Assembly (NCBI GenBank): GCA_964627035.1 | Contig: CAZVKN010000004.1 | Span: forward strand, 62,001-126,000 | Source: CAZVKN01 sp964627035 | GTDB lineage: Bacteria; Electryoneota; AABM5-125-24; Hatepunaeales; Hatepunaeaceae | Direction: 5' to 3' | Length of the DNA: 64,000 nt | Shown: one piece after another, positions 9,201 to 16,387 of the stretch | Numbering within the stretch: the stretch's first letter is position 1 | Layout: each line of letters begins with the position of its first letter | Translations under genes and position numbers: made by a program | Notes under the pieces: generated by a model | Seen by the model: the letters and a program-made list of their open reading frames with translations, nothing else | Told to the model about the DNA's origin: nothing | The model's database searches: none

Positions 9201-11085
9201 TGATAGTCAGTTTTGCAATATAAACACCGGGGGTCGCATAAGAATGAGTTGTGCGGAGTCCGTTACCCTTGGTTCCGTCACCATAGTCCCAGTCGTAGTT
9301 AATGATTTTTCCGTCATTGTCCTTCGACTTAACACCGTCAAATTTTACTTTATCACCGACTGAAACGACAGTTCTGTGGCTGTTTGCCTTTGCAATAGGA
9401 GGATCGTTGACCACCACAGTCAGGTAATCAGATTCGTATCTGTTGCCCACACCCGAGTTATCTTCGACCGTTAATTTAACACGGTAGCTGCCGGCATTGG
9501 CATAGGAATGTGAGATGTTCATTCCGGTTTTCTTTGCACCGTCACCAAGCTCCCACTTGAAACCGATGATGTTACCGTCGCTGTCAAAGCTGTTTGATCC
9601 ACTGAGCGAAACTTTCTCACCGATAGCGGCTATCAAATCCTCTCCGATCTCTAATTCCGGTGGAGCATTGATCCACACAAACAGGCTGTCCTCACCACTG
9701 TTACACGGTCTCGGTGTGGTGGAATTATCAATCACCTGCAGCGTGACCATATAATAGCCTGGTTCAGTAAAAGCATGAGTAACTTTTTGACCTTCCAAAA
9801 TTGTGCCGTCTTCCATCTGCCAGCGATACCGGACGATGCGACCGTCCTTATCGCTTGACTGTGATCCGTCGAAACTGAGTTTTTGCCCAGGCATCCCTTT
9901 TTGATCTTGTCCGGCAACTGCATCGGGTGGTTGATTAACGATTACTTTGGAAATCTTACGACTGCTGTTTCCTAACTGCCCTGATTTATCAGTAACAATC
10001 AGTTCAACCTTGTACTTTCCGGCAGATTTAAATTCATGGACAATACGTTCACCGTTTCCTGTGCTGCCGTCACCAAAATCCCAGAAAAAATCGAGAGGAT
10101 CATTATCCTTGTCCCATGAACGGGAAGCATTGAACATGATTGTTCTGCAGCCCGGCAACTCTGTCCAGGACACAGATGGTACAGGACGACTGTTCGGACG
10201 ATGCAGTCTGATCGGCAGCTTCAGGGGAATCGGCTTTCCATTTTTATCCGTCAATCTAAGTGTTATATCGTTCGGCAATTCTGTACCACCGCTGAGAGTA
10301 ATTGCGTTTTCGAGATTTGATTCTTCCCGGGTCAATTCGACAGTTGATTTCTCCCACTTGCCCTGTTTTGATGAGCTAACGGAAAGATTTGATCTGAATT
10401 TTGTTTCGACATTGACGGCAGCGGAAGCTGCATCAAAATTGTGTACCTGAACTGTTGTGACGTCTTTCGGCGTTGAAAACCTTACTTCGGTATGCACGTT
10501 CTTGTCCGGTAAACGTAGGGTAGGCATGTAGGAGAACATCTCAAATCCGACTGGCTCGGCATTCCTCAAAAATGAACTGCTGACAGTCACATTGTATAGG
10601 TTGCCCTCGTTTCCGGAAATTGTCTCTATAAGTAGCTTAAAAACATAGTTTGAACCGATCTTTTCACCGGAAACAGGTGCAAATTTCGTAAATGTGATCC
10701 ACTTTTCATCAAGGAATGTTGATTCACCATATTTTTGATCAGCGATCAACCTGCCTGCGGTCAAATCTTTTGCTGAGGGTTTTAGATGTGAGAGAGTGGG
10801 AGAGCTGAAAGCTCCGGCTCCACCAAACAAGCGGAATCGGGTCTCACTATCCCAGATTCCAATCCTTTCATCACGTGCACCACCACAGTCCGGGTCGTAC
10901 AGCCGAACATAGAGGCTGTCCCTGGATGATACAGGAACTGAGAAGAATATTATCTGCTGTTGATCATCATCACCAGACGATATGTGAGCTTTAGGTCCGT
11001 ATGTCACTAAGGGCGCCAACCGTTGAGCGGATACGGGTATGGATATCAACAGAATTAGAAGGGAAAAGGTGAAATACTTGAGCAC
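6247..11085 (-). CDS. Giant secreted protein with fifteen PKD domains
   Basis: 1612 residues. The start is a GTG at 11085 with AAGGAG about 7 bases upstream, giving a clean signal peptide (VLKYFTFSLLILLISIPVSAQ); a farther upstream ATG would add 15 residues and bury it. After a unique N-terminal region (about 22-310), fifteen PKD beta-sandwich repeats of 85-90 residues follow, each with a WDFGDG-type core and a closing VxLTVxD strand. Three cores diverge (YRWQMEDGT, FKWELGDGA and YRWDVAGVG). PKD domains mediate extracellular protein or polysaccharide contacts. Unlike the three other large exported proteins here, it has no T9SS-type C-terminal domain and ends directly after the last repeat with VKRR, so its anchoring is unclear. 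The N-terminal part is not recognised. Confidence 0.93.
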   Translation of the reverse strand: MLKYFTFSLLILLISIPVSAQRLAPLVTYGPKAHISSGDDDQQQIIFFSVPVSSRDSLYVRLYDPDCGGARDERIGIWDSETRFRLFGGAGAFSSPTLSHLKPSAKDLTAGRLIADQKYGESTFLDEKWITFTKFAPVSGEKIGSNYVFKLLIETISGNEGNLYNVTVSSSFLRNAEPVGFEMFSYMPTLRLPDKNVHTEVRFSTPKDVTTVQVHNFDAASAAVNVETKFRSNLSVSSSKQGKWEKSTVELTREESNLENAITLSGGTELPNDITLRLTDKNGKPIPLKLPIRLHRPNSRPVPSVSWTELPGCRTIMFNASRSWDKDNDPLDFFWDFGDGSTGNGERIVHEFKSAGKYKVELIVTDKSGQLGNSSRKISKVIVNQPPDAVAGQDQKGMPGQKLSFDGSQSSDKDGRIVRYRWQMEDGTILEGQKVTHAFTEPGYYMVTLQVIDNSTTPRPCNSGEDSLFVWINAPPELEIGEDLIAAIGEKVSLSGSNSFDSDGNIIGFKWELGDGAKKTGMNISHSYANAGSYRVKLTVEDNSGVGNRYESDYLTVVVNDPPIAKANSHRTVVSVGDKVKFDGVKSKDNDGKIINYDWDYGDGTKGNGLRTTHSYATPGVYIAKLTIRDNSRSKSDLDSDTVAIMVNYIPKARAGEDQMVSGSEVQFDGKASTDRDGKIIKYHWDFNDGTTSREAAPMHVYAHSGTYKVKLTVTDNSKTSTDKHSDYVTIIVNEHPIADAGPDRTVAPGETVSFNASSSIDPDGSIAKQIWNFGDGTSAKGNKVEHVYSKSGIYNVHLTVHDNSGHSIAVGFDDAVVTVNRSPIAVASHDQTAAPGQWITLNGSNSQDIDGKISAYRWDVAGVGKISNKSKQRHKFAKPGIYNITLTVVDNSGASNSTGQDMLTVFVNNRPHAHAGDDISACELTATLNGSRSTDADGDQLAYSWDFGDGTNSVEGMMVNHTYGSPGVYPVILTVDDGNGLVNSTHSSSITVSINMAPNAIAGEDKTVCAGDVVLFDGGGSVDPEGGLLKYRWDFGDGTTAEGINPTKTFTDGGVYSVSLNVEDDSGLPCNSDVDRLVIRVAESPVADAGEDQIVCAGTRVSFNGAGSKDFDGLVNSFHWDFGDGSTGGGATPSHVFTDPGVYLITLRITGDPVGDCDNTDTDDLTITVHEAPIALFTSVKQAPVNTKVEFDASSSSSGKSKITSYKWDFGDSSYAEGAKTSHTYKHAGKYFVSMTVETDAETSCNSTTVKNLIVINEPPVAEAGADQFLGVNEITVFDASKSVDPDGKITRYEWDFGDENSSNGIQVRHRYISSGKYKVKLRVVDDTQMPNNSALDSLNVVVNATPVPVIDCRKIACAEEPVAFSGLKSSDADGKVVGYRWNFGDGSNAEGAKVSHGYKQPGTYSVTLTVNDGKKVNNSMIDTTIQIIVNHPPISDAGVDQIVCPNSPVSFSGTGSYDIDGKITAWNWDFGDGSKGKGAKVNHTFSKSGRFKVKLSVTDDSGSKCPSSIDECIITVNTPPIAVAGQDQQTYYGGVHDNVYFDASASSDPDKNPLTYRWSFGDGSYAKGPRVSHKYSKPGRFVVKLTVDDGTGTLCSKNSDELIVDVVKRR

Positions 11086-11145
11086 CTGAACTTCTCCTTG
11101 TATTGGATCAATCTCGATAGGATAGGACAATTTTTGTAATGTAAT

Positions 11146-11174
11146 AATCTATCTACCGAACGACCATTTATCAA
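11146..11174 (-). promoter_or_regulatory. Probable sigma-70-type promoter for the PKD gene
   Basis: On the minus strand TTGATA (11174-11169) and TAGATT (11151-11146) are 17 bases apart, leaving a leader of about 55 bases before the GTG at 11085. Confidence 0.45.
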
Positions 11175-11535
11175 GTGTTGTAGGCTGTATTTGGCAAGAA
11201 CTACTGAGAACACATTTCAACAGGGATAGACAGGATGATCAGGATAAGAATTCTGAATATCTCACTCTTAATATTGAGACTTCATGTTATCCGCCGTGGC
11301 TGACAGTTAAAAGTGGAGCAGTAACATTCCTGTCACTGCAGGACGGACAGGAACGAGACCTTGAAATATTCATCAATCCGCCCTGTTTCCGTCATTCCCG
11401 CGCAGGAGTCTGTCCGATAATACAGTCATTGCGAGATACGAAATGACAAATGGGATGCTCGATTGAATAAATCAAAGAACTTCAGGATGGCCAGGAAAAG
11501 AATACTGCACATCTTGTCTATCCTTGTTAAAATTT
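11175..11535. other. Gene-free spacer filled with repeat fragments
   Basis: No coding frame with a plausible start is seen. It holds a degenerate CAGGAT-type repeat (about 11222-11250), half of a family D hairpin (CGCCGTGGCTGACAG at about 11292), a family F hairpin at 11318-11339 (arms GCAGTAACA and TGTCACTGC, loop TTCC), a TCATTCCCGCG half-repeat at about 11392, and AGTCTGTCCGATAAT at about 11408, which matches the end of the terminal-inverted-repeat element at 58717-58845. Confidence 0.6.
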
Positions 11536-11934
11536 CTATTCTATATTGATTTCGTATTCCGGTCGGCTGTCAAATCTTATGTTTCGGAATTCAATCTGAC
11601 TACCGTCCTCACATATCGCAATAAAATCGAAGGCAGTAAAGCGGGCATTAATCATTCTGTACTCTACACTATCTTTCTCCCATTCCTGAGTGTCGGCTGC
11701 TTCACTAAATCCTAACAGTTGTGCATCGAAGTGAGCGAAATTCTGTCTGCCGTTGCCGTTCTGGTATTCAGGACGAACATACCATAGCTGGATAGCGTCA
11801 ATGTATCGGTAGCATTCTTTTATGGTTTGCCGGCATCTATCATCAGATCCTGAGTTAACTGCATCAGGAAGCCATACCGCAGCAACCACAACCGAGAGTA
11901 CACCAAATATAGCTAATCTAAATCTATCTGTCAT
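11536..11934 (-). CDS. Small membrane-anchored pilin-like protein of unknown function
   Basis: 132 residues. The ATG at 11934 has AGGTGA just upstream and gives an N-terminal hydrophobic helix (MTDRFRLAIFGVLSVVVAAV); an upstream start would add 18 uncharacteristic residues. The remainder is a globular exported domain with a Cys pair (DDRCRQTIKEC) and a helix followed by WYVRPEYQNGNGRQNF. The last pattern resembles the post-helix part of pilin-like proteins in related bacteria, but there is no prepilin cleavage motif (no G before the helix and no Glu at +5), so a true pilin is unlikely. The gene is divergent from the TPR gene, with about 200 bases between them. Confidence 0.7.
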   Translation of the reverse strand: MTDRFRLAIFGVLSVVVAAVWLPDAVNSGSDDRCRQTIKECYRYIDAIQLWYVRPEYQNGNGRQNFAHFDAQLLGFSEAADTQEWEKDSVEYRMINARFTAFDFIAICEDGSQIEFRNIRFDSRPEYEINIE

Positions 11935-12052
11935 TTCACCTGTGCATTTCTTATCGGACGGGAACGAAGAAACTGTCAATCGGTACAATGAATGTACAAT
12001 AATATCACGGGTGATGCTAATTATGATCCCGATAAATAATAAACCGGAACAG

Positions 12053-12081
12053 TTGACCGCTTAATGTGGTTTGGCTATATT
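12053..12081 (+). promoter_or_regulatory. Sigma-70-type promoter for the TPR-glycosyltransferase pair
   Basis: TTGACC (12053-12058) and TATATT (12076-12081) are separated by 17 bases, about 50 bases before the TTG start at 12131. Confidence 0.6.
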
Positions 12082-12130
12082 TTAAGGTGCATTTTCAAAC
12101 CAAAAATTGTAAACAATATTTGTAATTAGT

Positions 12131-15100
12131 TTGAAACAAAATCTGAAATACATTTCTCTAATTGTCGCTGTCTGGATCAGCATTACTTCGATTATTCAAA
12201 TTGGTCATTGTAGCAAACCATTGACTGAGGAGGAAAGAGATCTTGTAGTAGCTGTTGGATTATATCGAGACGGAATCTATCAGAAAGCTGTTACACAATT
12301 CAGCGGTTATCTGACCAACCATCCAGGCGGAACTCACATACCACAGGCAATCTATCTCCTGGGTGAGTGCTCCTTCCAATTAGAAGATTATACCTCTGCT
12401 CAGAGTGCATTTGAACGGCTGCTGGCACGATTCCCGTCAGACAAGCTTGCTGAAGCTGCTCATGTCCGTCTGGGACAAGTGCTTCTGGAATCTGGTGATT
12501 CAAAAGCTGCATTTTCCACATTCTGCGCTATTGTTGGGAAGTATCCTGGTGGATCGCTTCAACCGGATGCCATCTATTGGACGGCAGAATCTGCTTTGGC
12601 ATCAGCGGACAGCGTTTCTGCACTTCAACACTACCTACAACTAACAGAATCCTATCCACAGCATAAGTTTGCCCCTTGGGCAGCCTATTCCATCGGATTC
12701 ATCAAGGAGCAGCAAAATGAGCTATCCGCCGCTGTTGTTTCTTACAAGCTGGTATGGGAAAATTATCCGGATTCTGAACCTGCTGCAAAGGCTTTGTATC
12801 GCTCCGGAACCATACTATTTCAGGACGGAAAGTTAGCTGAAGCAAAAGAACTTCTCTCTGATGTGCTGAAACAGGAAATCTCTGACGACACCTACCGGCA
12901 CACAAATTTTCTGTTGGGTGAGATTTATTACACTGAAGAATTGTTTCAGCGAGCAATTGAGCATTACGGCAATGTGATTAAAGAAGACAGCACCGCTGAA
13001 CCCGGTCCACAAGCTCTATTTGCGATTGGCTGGATAAAATATGAACAGAAACATTGGGAGGAAGCTGCTGACCTGTTCATGGAAGCAGCCCGGATTACTA
13101 CCGATAAGTCTTTACAGGCGAACGCCCAATATGAAGCCGGAAGCGCTTTTAAGAATGCAGGGCTAACCGACGAAGCACTGGAGGCTTGGAATAGTGTCGC
13201 AGCATCTCAGTCCGGAGAGACGACAGCCGGTCGGGCATTGATCGGCATTGGAAGGATCTACACTGACAATGGCAACTTCGACGAGGCGGAAGCAGCATTA
13301 AATGAGGCGTTAAAATCCTCTTTATCAAAAGATGACCAGGTTGTAACATACAGACTCCTGGGATCACTTTATCAGAATCATGGCGATGAAGAAAAAGCTT
13401 TGAACGCATGTCGAAATGGGTTATCTTCTGAACCTAATGACGAAGATCGTGAAGAACTGCTATTTAATGCCGGGTATCTGTCGTATAGATTAGGTCAGTT
13501 GGACCAAGCTGTAACAGACCTGGAATTTTTTGTACAGGAGTTTGCTGATGGCGAGCGAACATCTGTAGGTTGGTTTTGGCTCGGTGAAGCCTGCTACCGT
13601 GCCGGTAGGTTTATACGTGCAGAAGAATCGTACCGGACTTTAATACAGCAATATCCCAACGGTCAACTTGTCCCACAGGCAAGATACAACAGGGCTTGGT
13701 CGTTATACAAATCAAATGATTTTACCGGTGCTGCAAAAGCTTTCAGGCTGTTTGTCAAGATGCACCCTCAGCATGAATTCAGCCTCGATGCTCAGATGAG
13801 GATTGCTGACAGCTGGTTCAGCGCAAAGGAGTATGGTCAAGCTGGTGATGATTACGAGCGATTCTATACTTTGTACCCAAATACACCAGAAGGTGAACGC
13901 GCACATTATCGTCTGGCAATCTCACGTTTGAAGCAGGATAGATATGAAGAAGCCGGACGGATATTTGATCAGCACAGGAAACTATTTCCCCACTCTGAAC
14001 TTAATGATGATGCAGCATATCTGACAGGATGGTCATATTTCAGAAATAACAAATTCGATGAGGCGGGATCTTTTTATGGTCAATTCTTAACTGATTTCCC
14101 AAAATCATCTTATGCACCTCAAGCTGCTTATGGTCTCGCAGACGCATATTACAATTTGAAGCAGTTTGAAAAGGCTGCGAATGCTTATGAACAGGTGCTG
14201 AACCTGTACCCTGAAGCTCCTATTGTTGGAGAAGCCATAAGCGGTTTACAGTGGTGTGCTATTCAACTCGGGCAGATTGACCGAGCTATTGAAGTATCTG
14301 AAAAGTTTACAAAAGATCATTCCGAAAGTCCACTAATTGACGATCTTGGGCTACGAGTCGCAGATCTGCTGTACAATTCCAACGAATACGACCGTGCAGC
14401 TAAGCACTATGGAAAGCTCTCAACAGACCATCCTTTGAGTGAACATGCTCCGACTGCCATGTTCTGGCAGGGGAAAGCACTGTTAATGAACGGTGATACT
14501 ACAACTGCACTTGATGTTTGGGCAAAGCTTGCCAGGCAGCATAAGCAGAGTGAGTTAACGGTTCAGAGCATGCTGCTTACAGGGCAAATTCAACTTGCCC
14601 AAAAGGACAGTTTGTCTGCATTAGCGTCATTCAGAAAATTGCGTAAAAACTATCAGAATTCGGATGCCGCTCGTGAGGCAACCGTAATTGAGGGAAAAAT
14701 TCTTGGATCTCAGGGCAAGGCTGCGGAAGCCATCAAGCTTCTTGGACCGCTATCGAGCGTGGAACCATCTGATTTACTCTCAGATCAAGCCGCTGTGGTT
14801 ATAGTACAATCGCTAATCCAATTGAAAAGCTACAGTGAGGCATTCTCTTTAGCGAAACAGGTAGCTAACAGCCGTTCTGACGAGACAGGAGGCGAAGCTC
14901 AGCTTGAAACGAGTCGGATTCTATTCCTTCAAGATAAAACTGATGAAGCTGTGGAAAGCTATTTAAGAGTGAAGTACCTGTTTGGTTCTTATCCAAATCT
15001 TGTGGCGGAATCACAAATTGAAGTAGCAAAGATTGAGATTGGACGAGGCAATAGATCCGAAGCTGAACGAATCCTTAAATCAATCAAGCAAGACCACGGT

Positions 15101-15151
15101 GAAGGCAAGTGGGGTGTACTCGCAGATAGTATGTTGAAGGATCTATATTGA
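12131..15151 (+). CDS. Large exported tetratricopeptide-repeat protein (BamD/YbgF-like repeats)
   Basis: 1006 residues starting at TTG 12131. A signal peptide (about 1-27, LIVAVWISITSIIQIGHC) ends in a Cys, but the residues before it do not make a good lipobox. The rest is a continuous alpha-solenoid of about two dozen TPR units of the periplasmic YbgF/BamD type, with recurring patterns such as ALYRSGTILFQDGKLAEAKE and YPxGxLxPxARYNxAxSLY. Such proteins are scaffolds at the outer membrane. The stop overlaps the start of the glycosyltransferase gene by 4 bases, so the two are probably translationally coupled. That suggests a scaffold for export or assembly of a polysaccharide, which is inference. 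No catalytic domain is present. Confidence 0.93.
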   Translation: MKQNLKYISLIVAVWISITSIIQIGHCSKPLTEEERDLVVAVGLYRDGIYQKAVTQFSGYLTNHPGGTHIPQAIYLLGECSFQLEDYTSAQSAFERLLARFPSDKLAEAAHVRLGQVLLESGDSKAAFSTFCAIVGKYPGGSLQPDAIYWTAESALASADSVSALQHYLQLTESYPQHKFAPWAAYSIGFIKEQQNELSAAVVSYKLVWENYPDSEPAAKALYRSGTILFQDGKLAEAKELLSDVLKQEISDDTYRHTNFLLGEIYYTEELFQRAIEHYGNVIKEDSTAEPGPQALFAIGWIKYEQKHWEEAADLFMEAARITTDKSLQANAQYEAGSAFKNAGLTDEALEAWNSVAASQSGETTAGRALIGIGRIYTDNGNFDEAEAALNEALKSSLSKDDQVVTYRLLGSLYQNHGDEEKALNACRNGLSSEPNDEDREELLFNAGYLSYRLGQLDQAVTDLEFFVQEFADGERTSVGWFWLGEACYRAGRFIRAEESYRTLIQQYPNGQLVPQARYNRAWSLYKSNDFTGAAKAFRLFVKMHPQHEFSLDAQMRIADSWFSAKEYGQAGDDYERFYTLYPNTPEGERAHYRLAISRLKQDRYEEAGRIFDQHRKLFPHSELNDDAAYLTGWSYFRNNKFDEAGSFYGQFLTDFPKSSYAPQAAYGLADAYYNLKQFEKAANAYEQVLNLYPEAPIVGEAISGLQWCAIQLGQIDRAIEVSEKFTKDHSESPLIDDLGLRVADLLYNSNEYDRAAKHYGKLSTDHPLSEHAPTAMFWQGKALLMNGDTTTALDVWAKLARQHKQSELTVQSMLLTGQIQLAQKDSLSALASFRKLRKNYQNSDAAREATVIEGKILGSQGKAAEAIKLLGPLSSVEPSDLLSDQAAVVIVQSLIQLKSYSEAFSLAKQVANSRSDETGGEAQLETSRILFLQDKTDEAVESYLRVKYLFGSYPNLVAESQIEVAKIEIGRGNRSEAERILKSIKQDHGEGKWGVLADSMLKDLY

Positions 15152-16320
15152 CAATCTTAGAGCTGCTTGCGGTTGTAGTATGGTGGATCTGTGTGCTTCT
15201 GCTGTTCCAGACGTATGCAGGAATTTATCTGTCACTAATGATTTTCAGACCTCGCTTTCGTCAAGAAAGTGGTGAACCTGATTCGGGTACGCGACTGCCA
15301 TCTATGACCGTTCTAATCCCGGCGTATAATGAAGAAGCAGTAATAGAGGCACGGATTCTAAATCTCCTGAAGCAGGATTACCCAAATGATCTGTTAGAAA
15401 TTGTTGTAGTTTCTGACATGTCAACAGACAATACTGTTGCGATTGCAGATAGGTTTAGTGACCAGAATGTCAGGACAATAGAGATGTCACGCCGCCAAGG
15501 CAAGCTTGGGATTATTGATACAGTTACATCCACACTAAAAAGTGACATCATCACAATAACTGATGCTAATGTCATTTGTGATAAGCATGCCTTAAAGAAT
15601 CTCGGTATACAGTTTCATAATCCTGAGGTTGGCGCTGTTGGTGGAAATCTAAAACTCAAACCACCTAAAAGTGCTAAAAATGTGGATCTTGAAGCGAGTT
15701 ACAGACGGTATGAAATCGGTTTGAAGAAGCTGATGGGTCGGTTTGGTAAAGTTGTTGGAATCTACGGCGGTTTATATTCTTTCAGACGGGAGCTTTTTGA
15801 GCCAATTCAGGTAACCGGTCACCCATGTCATGACGATGTCATCATGCCTTTGGAAATTTTACAAAAAGGTTACCGGGTTAATTTTGCTGAGAATGCAATT
15901 GCTGAAGAAGAAACGACTTCCACTATTGTTGAGGAATTCAGAAGAAGAGCCCGCATGACCGCATATAATCTGAACAGTCTAAGTAGAACAATCTCCCTCT
16001 CGTTAAAAGCAGGTGTCGTGGCATTTCTTGTTGCGCTCTCTTACAAAGTAATCCGCTGGTTGAGCCCATTTCTCTTTACGCTGTTCTTTTTATCCTCCAT
16101 CTTTCTATCCTCCATTCATCCAATATTCGAGACCACAGCAATTATCTTTATAGCCGGAATCTTATTGTCTCTCATCGGTGGTATCCTTGATAGATTCGGT
16201 GTGAAGATTTGGCTAGCTACTGCGGTATATCATTTTATGATGATGAATCTTGCCTGTTATCTTGGATTGATTAGCTGGGTGAGAGGCGCAAAAGGACACT
16301 GGACACCTCGAGGAATGTAG
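15148..16320 (+). CDS. Membrane family 2 glycosyltransferase
   Basis: 390 residues. One N-terminal membrane helix (about 5-30), a cytosolic GT-A domain (about 48-270) and three or four C-terminal helices (about 275-385) follow the processive hyaluronan/cellulose-synthase-like plan. Motifs in order: nucleotide-binding start MTVLIPAYNEE, first Asp in VVVSDMSTDNT, DxD-like ITDANVIC, acceptor-site HDDVIMP, and RRRARM in place of QxxRW. It probably builds or extends an exopolysaccharide or glycolipid from a nucleotide sugar; the sugar cannot be told. TTG 15148 overlaps the TPR gene by 4 bases with AAGGA upstream, indicating one transcript. The stop codon abuts a family E hairpin. Confidence 0.93.
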   Translation: MTILELLAVVVWWICVLLLFQTYAGIYLSLMIFRPRFRQESGEPDSGTRLPSMTVLIPAYNEEAVIEARILNLLKQDYPNDLLEIVVVSDMSTDNTVAIADRFSDQNVRTIEMSRRQGKLGIIDTVTSTLKSDIITITDANVICDKHALKNLGIQFHNPEVGAVGGNLKLKPPKSAKNVDLEASYRRYEIGLKKLMGRFGKVVGIYGGLYSFRRELFEPIQVTGHPCHDDVIMPLEILQKGYRVNFAENAIAEEETTSTIVEEFRRRARMTAYNLNSLSRTISLSLKAGVVAFLVALSYKVIRWLSPFLFTLFFLSSIFLSSIHPIFETTAIIFIAGILLSLIGGILDRFGVKIWLATAVYHFMMMNLACYLGLISWVRGAKGHWTPRGM

Positions 16321-16343
16321 TCGTGGTTGTCCTCAACCACGAC
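16320..16343. repeat. Dispersed hairpin, family E (loop TCCT)
   Basis: Perfect 10-base arms GTCGTGGTTG and CAACCACGAC with loop TCCT begin on the last base of the glycosyltransferase stop codon. It may end that transcript. Confidence 0.75.
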
Positions 16344-16387
16344 CGGTGAATATCACTACAAGTTAATACTCACAAAAGGATGACCGA

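Noticed and set aside
7166..10450. Several plus-strand frames opposite the PKD gene
   Set aside because: They recur at each PKD unit with the same antisense peptide pattern, as expected from a repeated gene.
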